Assembly (NCBI GenBank): GCA_015232935.1
Contig: JADFYT010000021.1
Location: 1-15,308, forward strand
Reading direction: 5' to 3'
From: Desulfamplus sp.
GTDB taxonomy: Bacteria; Desulfobacterota; Desulfobacteria; Desulfobacterales; Desulfobacteraceae
DNA: 15,308 nt
In this document: one piece after another, positions 5,569-13,483 of the stretch
Numbering within the stretch: position 1 is the stretch's first letter
How the letters are laid out: each line of letters starts with the position of its first letter
Notes under the pieces: generated by a model
Told to the model about the DNA's origin: nothing
What the model saw: only the letters and a program-made list of their open reading frames with translations
Databases searched by the model: none
Program-made: the position numbers and the translations under genes

Positions 5569-8500
5569 TTAAATTACCCCCTCAAGCAAGGATTCTACCT
5601 TGCTTAGCAATTGATTATCCTCATACCAGTTCAGCTTGATTGTTTTTGCCGGACATTCTGATGCACACACACCGCATCCATGACATAGAGCAGGGTCAAT
5701 CTGGCTTACTCCCTCATCATTTATCCTTGGCACATTGTATGGACATGAACGGACGCAGATAAGGCACGACGCACAGTTTTCAGGATTAACTTCAGCAGTA
5801 ACAGCGGACAGGGTCAGATGATCCTGAGACAAGAATGTGGTTGCCCTTGACGCGGCAGCCATGGCCTGAACTATTGTCTCTGTTATCAGCTTTGGACTAT
5901 GTGCTGTTCCGCAGATAAAAACACCCTCTGTGGCAGCCTCAACCGGCTTGAGCTTGACATGTGCCTCTATAAAGAAGCCCTCCCTGTTTCGTCCGGTCTT
6001 GAGAATTGTTGAAAGCTCCTCGGTATCGGCAGCCTGAACTCCGGCACTCAATGTTACAAGATCTGCGTCTACAGCAACCTTTCTGCCAAGAACATGGTCT
6101 GTGAATGTGACTGTCAAGGTGTCGCTGCCGTCGCTGTTTTTCTCAACCACAGGAGGATTTTCAGAATCAAACCGGAAGAACAGAATTCCCTTGTTTCTTG
6201 CTTGGGTATAATACTCTTCGAGCATTGAATACATGCGCATATCCCTGTAAAGGATAAATACATCAGCATCAGGGTTGAGTTCCTTGATGTGAAGTGCATT
6301 TTTGACAGCTCCCTGGCAACATATTCTTGAACAGTTGGGGTTTTTCTCGTTTCTGGAACCCACGCACTGGATCATCACAACCTGGTTTAGATCATCAGCA
6401 CCCTGCTCTTCGAGTCGATGACCAAGCTCAAGCTGGGTAACAACCCTGTCGCTTTGCGTGTAGAGATATTCATCCGGAACATATTCCGTAGCACCGGTTG
6501 CAATAATCAGAACACCATGCTCAATTTTGCGCTCATACATACCAGGACCGACAAGAACTTCTGTGGTAAAGTTGCCCTTGTATCCGGTAAAATCAACTAT
6601 AAGAGACTGTTTGAGCACCTGGATCTTTTCGTGTGCCTCAACTTCTGCCGCGAGTTTCTTCACATACTTACGGATATTGGCTCCTTCAATGGTGTTGTAA
6701 AGCTGGTTAGCAAGACCGCCAAGCGCGGCCTCCTTCTCTACAAGAACAACATCAAAGCCCTGATCAGCAAGTCCCCTGGCTGCCGTCATTCCTGCGACAC
6801 CGCCGCCAATTACCAATGCCCGGACAGTCACGGTTATCTTTTTTTCATGCAGGGGAACAAGGGTTGCGGCTCTTGCAACAGCCATTCTGACCAGATCTTT
6901 TGCCTTGCCGGTTGCCTTTTCAGGCTCATGGTAGTGCATCCACGAGTTTTGATTGCGGATATTTGCCATTTCAAAGAGATATTTGTTCAAACCGCTCTTC
7001 TCAAGGGTATCCATAAATATACCTTCGTGAGTCTTTGGAGTGCAGGATGCTACAACCACACGGTTAAGCTGATGCTCATTTATAATGGCCTTCATGCTGT
7101 CCTGGGCATCCTGTGAACAGGTAAAGAGATTTTCTCCGGTATAGACAACCCCTGGAAGTGTTGAGGCATAAGCTGATACCGCATCCACATCAACAATTCC
7201 CGCGATATTTATGCCGCATTTACAGACAAAGACCCCGATTCTTGGCTCTTCTTCCGAGACATCTCTCTCTTCTACGACCTCCACGGTTTTAGTGCAGCTG
7301 TTGCGTGCCTGAATCAACTCGATTCCAGCGGCACACGCGGCACCGCTTGCCTCGGTTACTGAGGACGCGATATCTTTTGGCCCCTGGAAAACACCAGAGA
7401 CAAAGACTCCGGGTCTTGTAGTTGCAAGAGGATTAAATACAGATGTTTTTGCAAATCCATATTTGTCAAGCTCAACACCAATGGTTGTAGCAAGTGCACG
7501 GTTCTGCTCGGAAATCATGAGGCCCACGGAGAGCACCACCATATCAAACGACTCTTTGTGGATATTGCCTGCCTCGTCAACATAGTTCAAAAGAAGATTT
7601 CCGGTCTCCCGATCCTCATCCACAGAGTGGATTCTGGATTTGACAAAACGCACCTTCTGTTCATCCCTTGCCCGCATGTAGTATTTCTCATAATCCTTGC
7701 CAAAGGTACGTATGTCCATATTAAAGATTACGCAGTCCAGATCCTTATGCGAATGCTCTTTGGCAATCATGGCATCCTTGATGGCATACATGCAGCAGAC
7801 AGATGAGCAGTAGCCATTGCCGCACTTGTTGTTATCCCTTGAACCTATGCACTGAAGCCAGGCTATCTTTTCAGGCTCTTTCTGATCCGAGGGTCTGACA
7901 AGATGCCCCATGGTCGGGCCGCCCGCACTCAAAATCCGCTCGAATTCAAGGCTTGTCATAACATTGGGAGATCGCTTGTAAAGGTATATGTCGCTAAGCT
8001 TTGACGGATCAAACGGCTGGCTTCCTGAGGCCATCACTACAGAACCTACAGCAAGATCCTTGTGAACAACCTGCTGGCAGTGGTCAATAGCTCCTGCAAG
8101 GCATGCCTCAACGCATTGATAACACTCAGAGCATATACCGCACGAAAGGCATCTTGCCCCTTCTTTGAGTATATCCTCTTCTGTCAGGCCGCAGTTGATT
8201 TCACAAAAATTGCCTTCCCTGCTCTCAACATCAATCTTGCCCGGATGAATCCGAGGCTGTTTTTTCCCTTTTAATGCTTCTGATATATCCGGTTTTTCAT
8301 ACTCAAGTTGTTTTTTACGCTCTGCCACCAAGTCGCCGGATAACTCTTTTGACGCTAAATCTTCGCCCTGTATGAATCTGTGCATGCTGTCAGCGGCAAT
8401 TTTGCCGGAAGCAACAGCATCTACAACAGATTTTGGTCCGTAAAAGACATCGCCGCCCGCAAACACCCAGGGGATTGGAGTTTGTAAAGTTACCGGATCA

Positions 8501-10146
8501 GCCTCAAGGCCTCCTCTTGGCGTAACAGATATAGATTGAGCGTTTGCAAATTCAAGTTCAGCCATCTGGCCAATTGCGACAATAACGTAATCCGCATCAA
8601 TGGTTATAAGGTCTGTCTCGTCATACTGAGGATTAAAACGTCCCTGTTCATCAAATACGGCAGTACAGCGTTTAAACTCTACAGATCCGACAGAAGCCCC
8701 TGTCTTGACTTCCCCGGCAGGAACGGAAGAGCCATCCTTTGAGAGAAAACGTACCGGGCCACGACTATTTACGATATTAACCTTCTCTTCAAGTGCCTCT
8801 TCAACCTCATAATCCCACGCAGGCATTTTAACCCGCTCTTCTAAACAGACCATGGTAACATCTTTGGAGCCAAGACGACGGGCGGTAAGGGCGACATCAA
8901 CAGCGACATTTCCGCCACCTATTACAACAACCTTGCCCAAAAGCGGCTGACAGCTGTTGGTAAGCGGTTCACCTTGTTCATTCCTTGCTTCACAGTTGTT
9001 AATGGCTGCTTCTCTCAGGAAATTGACACCTTTGAGAACACCTTCAAGGTTTTCACCAGGAACTCCGAGTCCACGGCTTCCATGAAGTCCGGTAGCAAGA
9101 AACAGAGTGCTGTAACCCTCCTTTTCAAGGCTATCAAGGGTGATATCCTTACCAAACTCAATGTTGGTCTTTATCTCGACTCCCATCTGTTCAATGATTT
9201 TGATCTCTCTTTGCAGCTCTTTGTCCGGCAGACGATATTCAGGAATTCCCACAGCCATCATGCCGCCTTTTACAGGCAGCTTTTCAAAAACTGTGACTCC
9301 ATATCCCTTTTGAACCATATAGTATGCTGCTGTCAGACCAGCAGGGCCAGACCCTACGATAGCGACCTTTTCATCCCGTTTGTCCGCGATTTCAGGAACA
9401 TCGGGGATATAAGGATTAGCAGATGCGAAATCAGTATCTGCCAAAAACCTGTGAAGATACTGGATAGCCAGAGGCTCTTCCACATCTCCTCTTGTGCAGA
9501 CGCCTTCGCACGGATGATGGCAGACGCGCCCGCAGGCACCCGGGAACGGATGCTCATCCTTGAACAGCTTTAGAGCTTCTCTGTATTTGCCCTGATTCAT
9601 AAGAGCCACAAATCCTTGAATACTTACATGTGCGGGACATGTAGCCTTACAAGGAGCTGTTGATCTTTTTGAAATCCCGTAAGCCCCTGGAATTGCCTGT
9701 TCATACTGCTTGAAAGCAGCTTTACGCATGGCAAGTCCCTGATTGTGCTCACTTGGAAAACTTACAGGGCACACCTTTGCACACTCCCCGCAGCTTGTGC
9801 ATTTGGATATGTCAATAAAACGGGGGTTCTGCTTTATGCGGGCTGTGAAATTGCCCTGTTCGCCATCAAGGGCAATAAGTTCTGTATTTGTTAAAAGCTC
9901 GATATTAAGATGCCGGCCGACCTCGACCAGTTTTGGAGAGATGACTCACATGGTGCAGTCATTGGTGGGGAATGTCTTGTCAAGCTGTGCCATCATCCCC
10001 CCGATGGCGTAGGATTTTTCCACGAGATATACATAATAACCTGAATTTGCAAGATCAATTGCAGACTGCATTCCGGCGATACCACCGCCAAGCACCATGA
10101 CTGATCCGGCAAGATTATTATCTTTTACAGTTGCATTTTCAGACAT
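5569..10146 (-). CDS. hdrA: HdrA-type multi-flavin electron-transfer protein with GltD module, selenoprotein (Sec67)
   Basis: The protein is 1525 residues when UGA 9948-9946 is read as selenocysteine. It starts at ATG 10146 behind AGAAGGAG. Domains: HdrA flavin fold (LGGGIAG, 19-25) with PTNDCTM-U-VISPKL around Sec67, where relatives have Cys; [4Fe-4S] motif C116/C119/C122/C126; a GltD-like insertion (about 158-600) with Cys-rich start, FAD loop GSGPAG (264-269) and dinucleotide loop GGGNVAVD (410-417); a six-Cys cluster 666-682; the remaining HdrA fold (about 700-940) with a CCxC-like GYCSSVCC; a second HdrA unit (about 970-1440; CKCGIN, GGGVAG at 1114-1119) without Sec; and two C-terminal ferredoxin motifs (C1458-C1468, C1488-C1498). 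HdrA proteins are flavin-based electron-bifurcation hubs. The insert suggests NAD(P)H as a partner. The first unit lacks the usual N-terminal HdrA domain. It is a cytoplasmic protein. Confidence 0.93.
9913..9948 (-). promoter_or_regulatory. UGA plus SECIS-like hairpin of hdrA
   Basis: After the UGA (9948-9946) come 15 bases, then CTGGTC-GAGGTC-GGCCGG (9930-9913): a six-pair stem with two G-U wobbles and the loop GAGGUC. The loop starts 21 nt after the UGA. The GGUC in the loop is strikingly like the apical loop of the Escherichia coli fdhF SECIS (AGGUCU), which SelB binds. The hairpin lies wholly inside the coding sequence, as expected for bacteria. Confidence 0.78.
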
Positions 10147-10162
10147 TTAAATACTCCTTCTC

Positions 10163-11047
10163 CTATCCGTTAAGCCCTTCCATCACTCCGAGAATTTCAG
10201 GAAGTTTATGTTCCCATCCAAGAGTCGATACATTAACACCACCATACCCTTCGGCCTTTACAGCTTCAATAAGTTCCCTTGCTATCCTTGTGCACTCCCT
10301 TACCTTGTCAGATGCGTTAACAACCCTGTCAACAACAGTTGAAGGAATGTTGACCTGGTTGACATTTCTGGCCATATATCTTGCCATGCCAAGAGATTTC
10401 AGAAGAAGAACCGTAGGCAGAATCCTGACATTGTTCTTCTGGGCTGTTTTTAAAAAAGGCTGGGTCATGGAGAACTCAAAAAGAGGCTGGGTCACAAAAA
10501 AGGATACTCCTGAATCAATCATCCTTTTCATCTTGTCCAGCTCATTTTCACGCTCTGCCCCTCTAAGGCATGTATTGAGAGTTGAACCCTTTAAAAAATC
10601 AGGAGTGCCTGAAAGTTCAACACCTGCCATGTCACGCCCCTTCTCCATACCTTTGAGGCCCTTCAGTAATTCATCCAGAGTCACATCGTAAACCGCCTTT
10701 GCTGTGTGGTGATCTCCAAAACTTGGATCTTCTCCGGTCACTGCCATCAAAGTATTTATACCGCAGGCTGCCGCGGCAAGAACATCACCTTGAAGAGCAA
10801 GGCGATTTCTGTCCCTGCAACTGACCTGGACCACAGTATCAAGCCCCTTTTTCTGAAGCACAAGGGCTGCACCAAGAGAGCTCATACGCATCACCGCGTT
10901 ACCCATCTCGGGCAGGAGGAAGGCATCAGCAACCCCTTTGACATTTACTGCGTTCTTAACCATTGATGAAACATCTGTCCCCTTGGGCGGTTCAATTTGA
11001 ACCAGACAGGCGAATTCACCAGCTTCAAACCTTCTTCTAAACTGCAT
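10163..11047 (-). CDS. Second MetF-like protein (divergent methylenetetrahydrofolate reductase paralogue)
   Basis: This 294-residue protein of the MTHFR TIM-barrel family heads the operon, 16 bases upstream of hdrA. Family marks are VQIEPPKG with the catalytic-type E19, RMSSLGAAL, a SCRDRNRLALQGD segment, VTGEDPSFGDH, TQPLFE and a C-terminal VSTLGWEHKLPEI. It differs from the MetF at 3363-4328 in the pterin-pocket strand: where that protein has INTTDN this one has LLPEMGN (44-50). It may therefore bind a different C1-pterin state, be a structural subunit, or have another C1 substrate. The start is ATG 11047, with GGAGGTG 7 bases upstream. The family is sure; the exact reaction is not. Confidence 0.85.
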   Translation of the reverse strand: MQFRRRFEAGEFACLVQIEPPKGTDVSSMVKNAVNVKGVADAFLLPEMGNAVMRMSSLGAALVLQKKGLDTVVQVSCRDRNRLALQGDVLAAAACGINTLMAVTGEDPSFGDHHTAKAVYDVTLDELLKGLKGMEKGRDMAGVELSGTPDFLKGSTLNTCLRGAERENELDKMKRMIDSGVSFFVTQPLFEFSMTQPFLKTAQKNNVRILPTVLLLKSLGMARYMARNVNQVNIPSTVVDRVVNASDKVRECTRIARELIEAVKAEGYGGVNVSTLGWEHKLPEILGVMEGLNG

Positions 11048-11135
11048 AGGTGCACCTCCGAAAAAGCGGTCAGGTTAATATAATATAGATTTCGCAAACA
11101 AAAAAAATGGACGTGATCAAAACCAAATGCGAGCA

Positions 11136-11164
11136 TTGGCGAATTTGAACATATGCTTTAAAAT
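11136..11164 (+). promoter_or_regulatory. Candidate promoter of an intergenic small RNA
   Basis: TTGGCG (11136-11141, 4/6 match to the -35 box) is followed after exactly 17 bases by TAAAAT (11159-11164, 5/6 match to the -10 box). It points right, away from metF-like and into a stretch without protein genes that ends in an intrinsic terminator. A start near 11171 is expected. Prediction by motif only. Confidence 0.4.
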
Positions 11165-11185
11165 AGAGTCGTTATCTACTAAAAA

Positions 11186-11244
11186 TCGTATGGGCATAAT
11201 CTTATGGTAAATCGTATGGATATCTATACCCTATATTCGTATGG
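11186..11244. repeat. Three direct repeats TCGTATGG (CCATACGA on the other strand)
   Basis: Exact octamers lie at 11186-11193, 11212-11219 and 11237-11244, each followed or preceded by A/T-rich sequence (extended minus-strand form CCATACGAWTT). Regular 25-26 bp spacing between copies suggests function. They could be binding sites for a regulator of the minus-strand operon or recognition units in a + strand RNA. Confidence 0.55.
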
Positions 11245-11269
11245 AGCGGCAGAAAAACCGCTCCTTTTT
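11243..11269 (+). terminator. Intrinsic terminator on the + strand between metF-like and rsmI
   Basis: GGAGCGG (11243-11249) pairs perfectly with CCGCTCC (11258-11264), loop CAGAAAAA, followed at once by TTTTT (11265-11269). The T-run is on the + strand only, so it would stop rightward transcripts. No protein gene on the + strand ends here, which is the main reason to suspect a small RNA. Confidence 0.7.
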
Positions 11270-11275
11270 GACCAT

Positions 11276-11304
11276 ATTATCATAACAAAATCAAAACCAC
11301 ACAA
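11276..11304 (-). promoter_or_regulatory. Weak candidate promoter of the metF-like/hdrA/mvhD/metVF operon
   Basis: On the minus strand TTGTGT (11304-11299, 3/6) precedes GATAAT (11281-11276, 5/6) with a 17-base spacer. A start near 11269 would give a leader of about 220 nt that runs through the CCATACGA repeats and opposite the candidate small RNA. A perfect TTGACA at 11334-11329 lacks a good -10. No riboswitch I know is recognisable in 11048-11359. Confidence 0.3.
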
Positions 11305-11359
11305 TAACTAATTGAATCTTGATATATTTGTCAAGGGATAATTAGACAATGAACAGTGT

Positions 11360-12307
11360 TTATGAATGGTGCTGGAGTCTTACAATCCGGTTGTATATAT
11401 CCTGGCGCGGAATATTGTATTTACGGGAAAGTTTTTTGGCAAGCGTTGATGTCCTGATTTGAGATGATTCAAGTGCGGCTATAATAGTGCTGTCAATCTC
11501 ATTGAAAGTATTTTGCGAAAATTCAGGGTCAGACTCCAAAGATGGTTGATCCAACCCGCCAACAAGGATTGTTTGTGAAGCTGAAACCGATACTTTTATC
11601 GGGCTTGATCCAGCAATTGTATTCCAGCCAACAAACAGGGCACACTCTCCTTTTATGGATGGCCTTGATTGCAAAACTGAAAGGATACCAGACAATGTCC
11701 CCCTTAAATACTCCTCATAATGTTTGGTTATCTCTCTTGCCATCATTGCCGGCCTGTCGCCCATAACTGACAGAACATCCTCAACAAGCCTGACTATTCT
11801 GTGAGGAGACTCATAAAATATAATAGTGGGTTTTTTATCTTTTAATGCCTCAAGCAACTGATCAAGCTCTGATCTGCGCCTGCCCTGCTTTCTATTTGGA
11901 AAACCGGCAAAAACAAAAGAGTCTGTTGGAAGACCGGATACACTCAATCCTGCTATAGCGGCACACGGGCCTGGAACGGGAATCACCTTAAAACCCGCAT
12001 CAAGAATACCTTTGACAACTCTGTAGCCAGGATCTGATATCAGGGGTGTACCCGCATCAGAAACCAGTGCCACATCCAGGCCCTGTGATAATTTTCCGAC
12101 AATAGTGCCGATTCTTGACTCTTCATTGTGCTCATGGCAGGAGACGACAGGGGTTGTGATATTGTAATGGGAGAGAAGTTTTGCAGTATGCCTTGTATCC
12201 TCGGCAGCAATAAGTTTGACTTCCTCAAGAATCCTGACTGCCCTGAAGGTAATATCTTCAAGATTTCCAATAGGGGTTGCAACTATATAAAGGGTGGCTT
12301 CCTGCAT
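11360..12307 (-). CDS. rsmI: 16S rRNA 2'-O-methyltransferase RsmI (C1402)
   Basis: This 315-residue member of the tetrapyrrole-methylase-fold family methylates the ribose of C1402 in the 16S rRNA decoding centre using SAM. It shows LYIVATPIGNL at the N-terminus, AAEDTRHT (34-41), VSDAGTPLISDPGY (82-95), VPGPCAAIAGLSVSGLPTD (111-129) and FYESPHRI. After the catalytic fold comes a poorly conserved Ser-rich linker (about 230-275), then a C-terminal helix-turn-helix-like domain (STLAKKLSRKYNIPRQDIY). The start at ATG 12307 is set by AAGGAG six bases upstream. It is the last gene of the trmD-rplS-rnhB-yraN cluster. Confidence 0.94.
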   Translation of the reverse strand: MQEATLYIVATPIGNLEDITFRAVRILEEVKLIAAEDTRHTAKLLSHYNITTPVVSCHEHNEESRIGTIVGKLSQGLDVALVSDAGTPLISDPGYRVVKGILDAGFKVIPVPGPCAAIAGLSVSGLPTDSFVFAGFPNRKQGRRRSELDQLLEALKDKKPTIIFYESPHRIVRLVEDVLSVMGDRPAMMAREITKHYEEYLRGTLSGILSVLQSRPSIKGECALFVGWNTIAGSSPIKVSVSASQTILVGGLDQPSLESDPEFSQNTFNEIDSTIIAALESSQIRTSTLAKKLSRKYNIPRQDIYNRIVRLQHHS

Positions 12308-12396
12308 ACCGGACTCCTTTTTTTAGCCAGATATCTCTCCTTGCAAATCGGGCATCTCTCTCTGCAAGCTTGGCAGACCCTGACATCCTTATCCAC
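12283..12396 (-). CDS. Possible small Cys-rich (zinc-ribbon-like) protein between yraN and rsmI
   Basis: A 37-codon frame starts at GTG 12396, has AAGG about 12 bases upstream and ends at TAG 12283, overlapping the rsmI start by 25 bases. It reads VDKDVRVCQACRERCPICK and continues basic to RSPVCRKPPFI. Four Cys in a CxxC-x3-CxxC pattern plus a fifth near the end resemble a small zinc ribbon. The frame stays open back to a UGA at 12438-12436 and there adds ICGSSEGVWF, which also looks protein-like but has no ATG, GTG or TTG start and overlaps the yraN end. It could be a chance frame or a decayed gene. I do not recognise the family. Confidence 0.3.
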   Translation of the reverse strand: MDKDVRVCQACRERCPICKERYLAKKRSPVCRKPPFI

Positions 12397-12425
12397 AAAC
12401 CAGACACCTTCAGACGATCCACAAA

Positions 12426-12833
12426 TCAGACGCCATCAAACGCATTGGGTATAATCTTTATCTGATAATGACCATTCTGGAAGAGCATTGTCATAACATC
12501 AAACCTGATTCTTGTATCTGCAATTTTGTGTTCTCTAAGATAGTGGAGGGCTGCAGAAATTATTTTTTTCTGCTTTGACACTGAAACAGCTTCAGAGGGC
12601 AGACCGTAACGAGTGGAGTTTCTTGCCTTGACCTCAATAAAAACCAGTGTATCGCGACAGGGCGTGTTCTGATTTAAAGCATCTATACAAAATGTGCTAT
12701 TTAAATTGTCACTACATGAGGCAATAATGTCAATTTCTGCCAATCTGGTTCTGTAGTTTCTCTCAAGTATTTTGTAGCCCCGCCCTTCAAGAAAAATAGC
12801 TGCGGCCTCTTCCGCCTTCTGTCCAAATCGCAT
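12426..12833 (-). CDS. yraN: YraN/UPF0102 family nuclease-fold protein
   Basis: This 135-residue protein starts at ATG 12833, chosen because GGAGAG sits 7 bases upstream and MRFGQKAEEAAAIFLEGRGY matches the usual YraN N-terminus. In-frame starts at 12848 (overlapping the rnhB stop as TGATG) and GTG 12851 are possible. The restriction-endonuclease-like core is seen as RNYRTRLAEIDIIA followed by FIEVKAR, giving the D...ExK pattern. Between the two lies an insertion of about 20 residues (SCSDNLNSTF to CRDT) longer than is common. The family role in the cell is still unclear; it is often next to rnhB and rsmI, as here. Confidence 0.88.
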   Translation of the reverse strand: MRFGQKAEEAAAIFLEGRGYKILERNYRTRLAEIDIIASCSDNLNSTFCIDALNQNTPCRDTLVFIEVKARNSTRYGLPSEAVSVSKQKKIISAALHYLREHKIADTRIRFDVMTMLFQNGHYQIKIIPNAFDGV

Positions 12834-12847
12834 GGATAAGCTCTCCA

Positions 12848-13483
12848 TCACATAAATTCTCTAACGCCTTTGAATGTCTTTCTGTGAACCGGAGAGGGGC
12901 CATGAACCACAATGGCCTCTTTATGTGCTTTGGTTGGATATCCCTTGTGCCTGTCAAATCCATAACAGGGATATTCAAGATGCAGCTGCTGCATGACCCT
13001 GTCTCTTGTAACCTTAGCAAGAATTGATGCGGCAGCAATGGATACGGATCGGGCGTCTCCATGAACAATGGCTTCCTGATCTATCCCCTCACTCTCAATG
13101 GTAAATATCCCGTCAACAAGAAGGTAATCAGGGATTAGCTGACTGCCATCAGAAAGTGACAGTTTCTTAACAGCCCGTTTCATGGACAGAAGAGATGCCT
13201 GAAGAATATTTATAACATCAATCTCTTCAGAAGCAGCAAAGGCCGTTGCGGCAGCAACAGCCTCTTCCATTATAACAGAGTAGAATTTTTCTCTTTTCAA
13301 AGGGGTAAGCTTTTTGGAATCAGCAATACCGGGGCAGGAAAAAGACCGTGGAAGTATTACTGCCGCAGAGACAACAGGGCCGGCAAGGGGCCCCCTGCCA
13401 GCCTCATCCAGGCCTGCTATATAATTGTATCCCCTTGACGCTGCCCTGTCTTCAAATGACCACATCCGGATATCAGATATCAC
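12848..13483 (-). CDS. rnhB: Ribonuclease HII
   Basis: This 211-residue enzyme cuts the RNA strand of RNA-DNA hybrids and removes misincorporated ribonucleotides. Catalytic carboxylates are visible as D26-E27 in LDEAGRGPLAGPVV, D124 in LLVDGIF and D143 in HGDARSVSIAAASILAK. The C-terminal part has GYPTKAHKEAI and GPSPVHRKTF. It starts at GTG 13483, supported by AAGGA five to six bases upstream, overlapping the rplS end by 11 bases; an ATG at 13465 is in frame but has no ribosome site. It overlaps or nearly abuts yraN, so rplS-rnhB-yraN look co-transcribed and coupled. Confidence 0.94.
   Translation of the reverse strand: MISDIRMWSFEDRAASRGYNYIAGLDEAGRGPLAGPVVSAAVILPRSFSCPGIADSKKLTPLKREKFYSVIMEEAVAAATAFAASEEIDVINILQASLLSMKRAVKKLSLSDGSQLIPDYLLVDGIFTIESEGIDQEAIVHGDARSVSIAAASILAKVTRDRVMQQLHLEYPCYGFDRHKGYPTKAHKEAIVVHGPSPVHRKTFKGVREFM

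Larger units (their letters stand above)
11171..11269 (+). ncRNA. Candidate ~100-nt small RNA with repeated TCGTATGG motifs
   Basis: The unit runs from the predicted promoter at 11136-11164 to the terminator at 11243-11269, giving an RNA of about 100 nt with no convincing reading frame. It carries TCGTATGG three times (11186, 11212, 11237; spacing 26 and 25) plus a related TTATGG (11202-11207). GTAT-GGATATCT-ATAC can form a short hairpin that exposes GGA, a layout reminiscent of protein-sponge RNAs of the CsrB type, although the likeness is loose. It is antisense to the probable leader of the metF-like/hdrA operon, so a cis-antisense role is an alternative. I do not recognise it as a known RNA family. 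Confidence 0.35.

Noticed and set aside
6418..7116. Long open frame of 232 codons on the + strand opposite hdrA
   Set aside because: It lies wholly antisense to well-recognised HdrA domains, has no ribosome site or family-like motifs, and is expected as a mirror of the biased codon use in hdrA. The same holds for the frame at 8974-9573.
9772..9774. GTG at 9774 as the start of a 1401-residue flavoprotein
   Set aside because: It falls inside the CxxCxxCxxxCP motif (Val125), so starting here would cut a cluster motif. No ribosome site precedes it, and the frame continues upstream through the UGA to a well-supported ATG at 10146.
11186..11244. TCGTATGG repeats as a CRISPR array
   Set aside because: The repeats are only eight bases and the spacers about 17-18 bases, with no leader or cas genes.
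12787..13068. 93-codon minus-strand frame overlapping rnhB
   Set aside because: It is a shifted-frame shadow of rnhB and yraN, both of which have clear family motifs.
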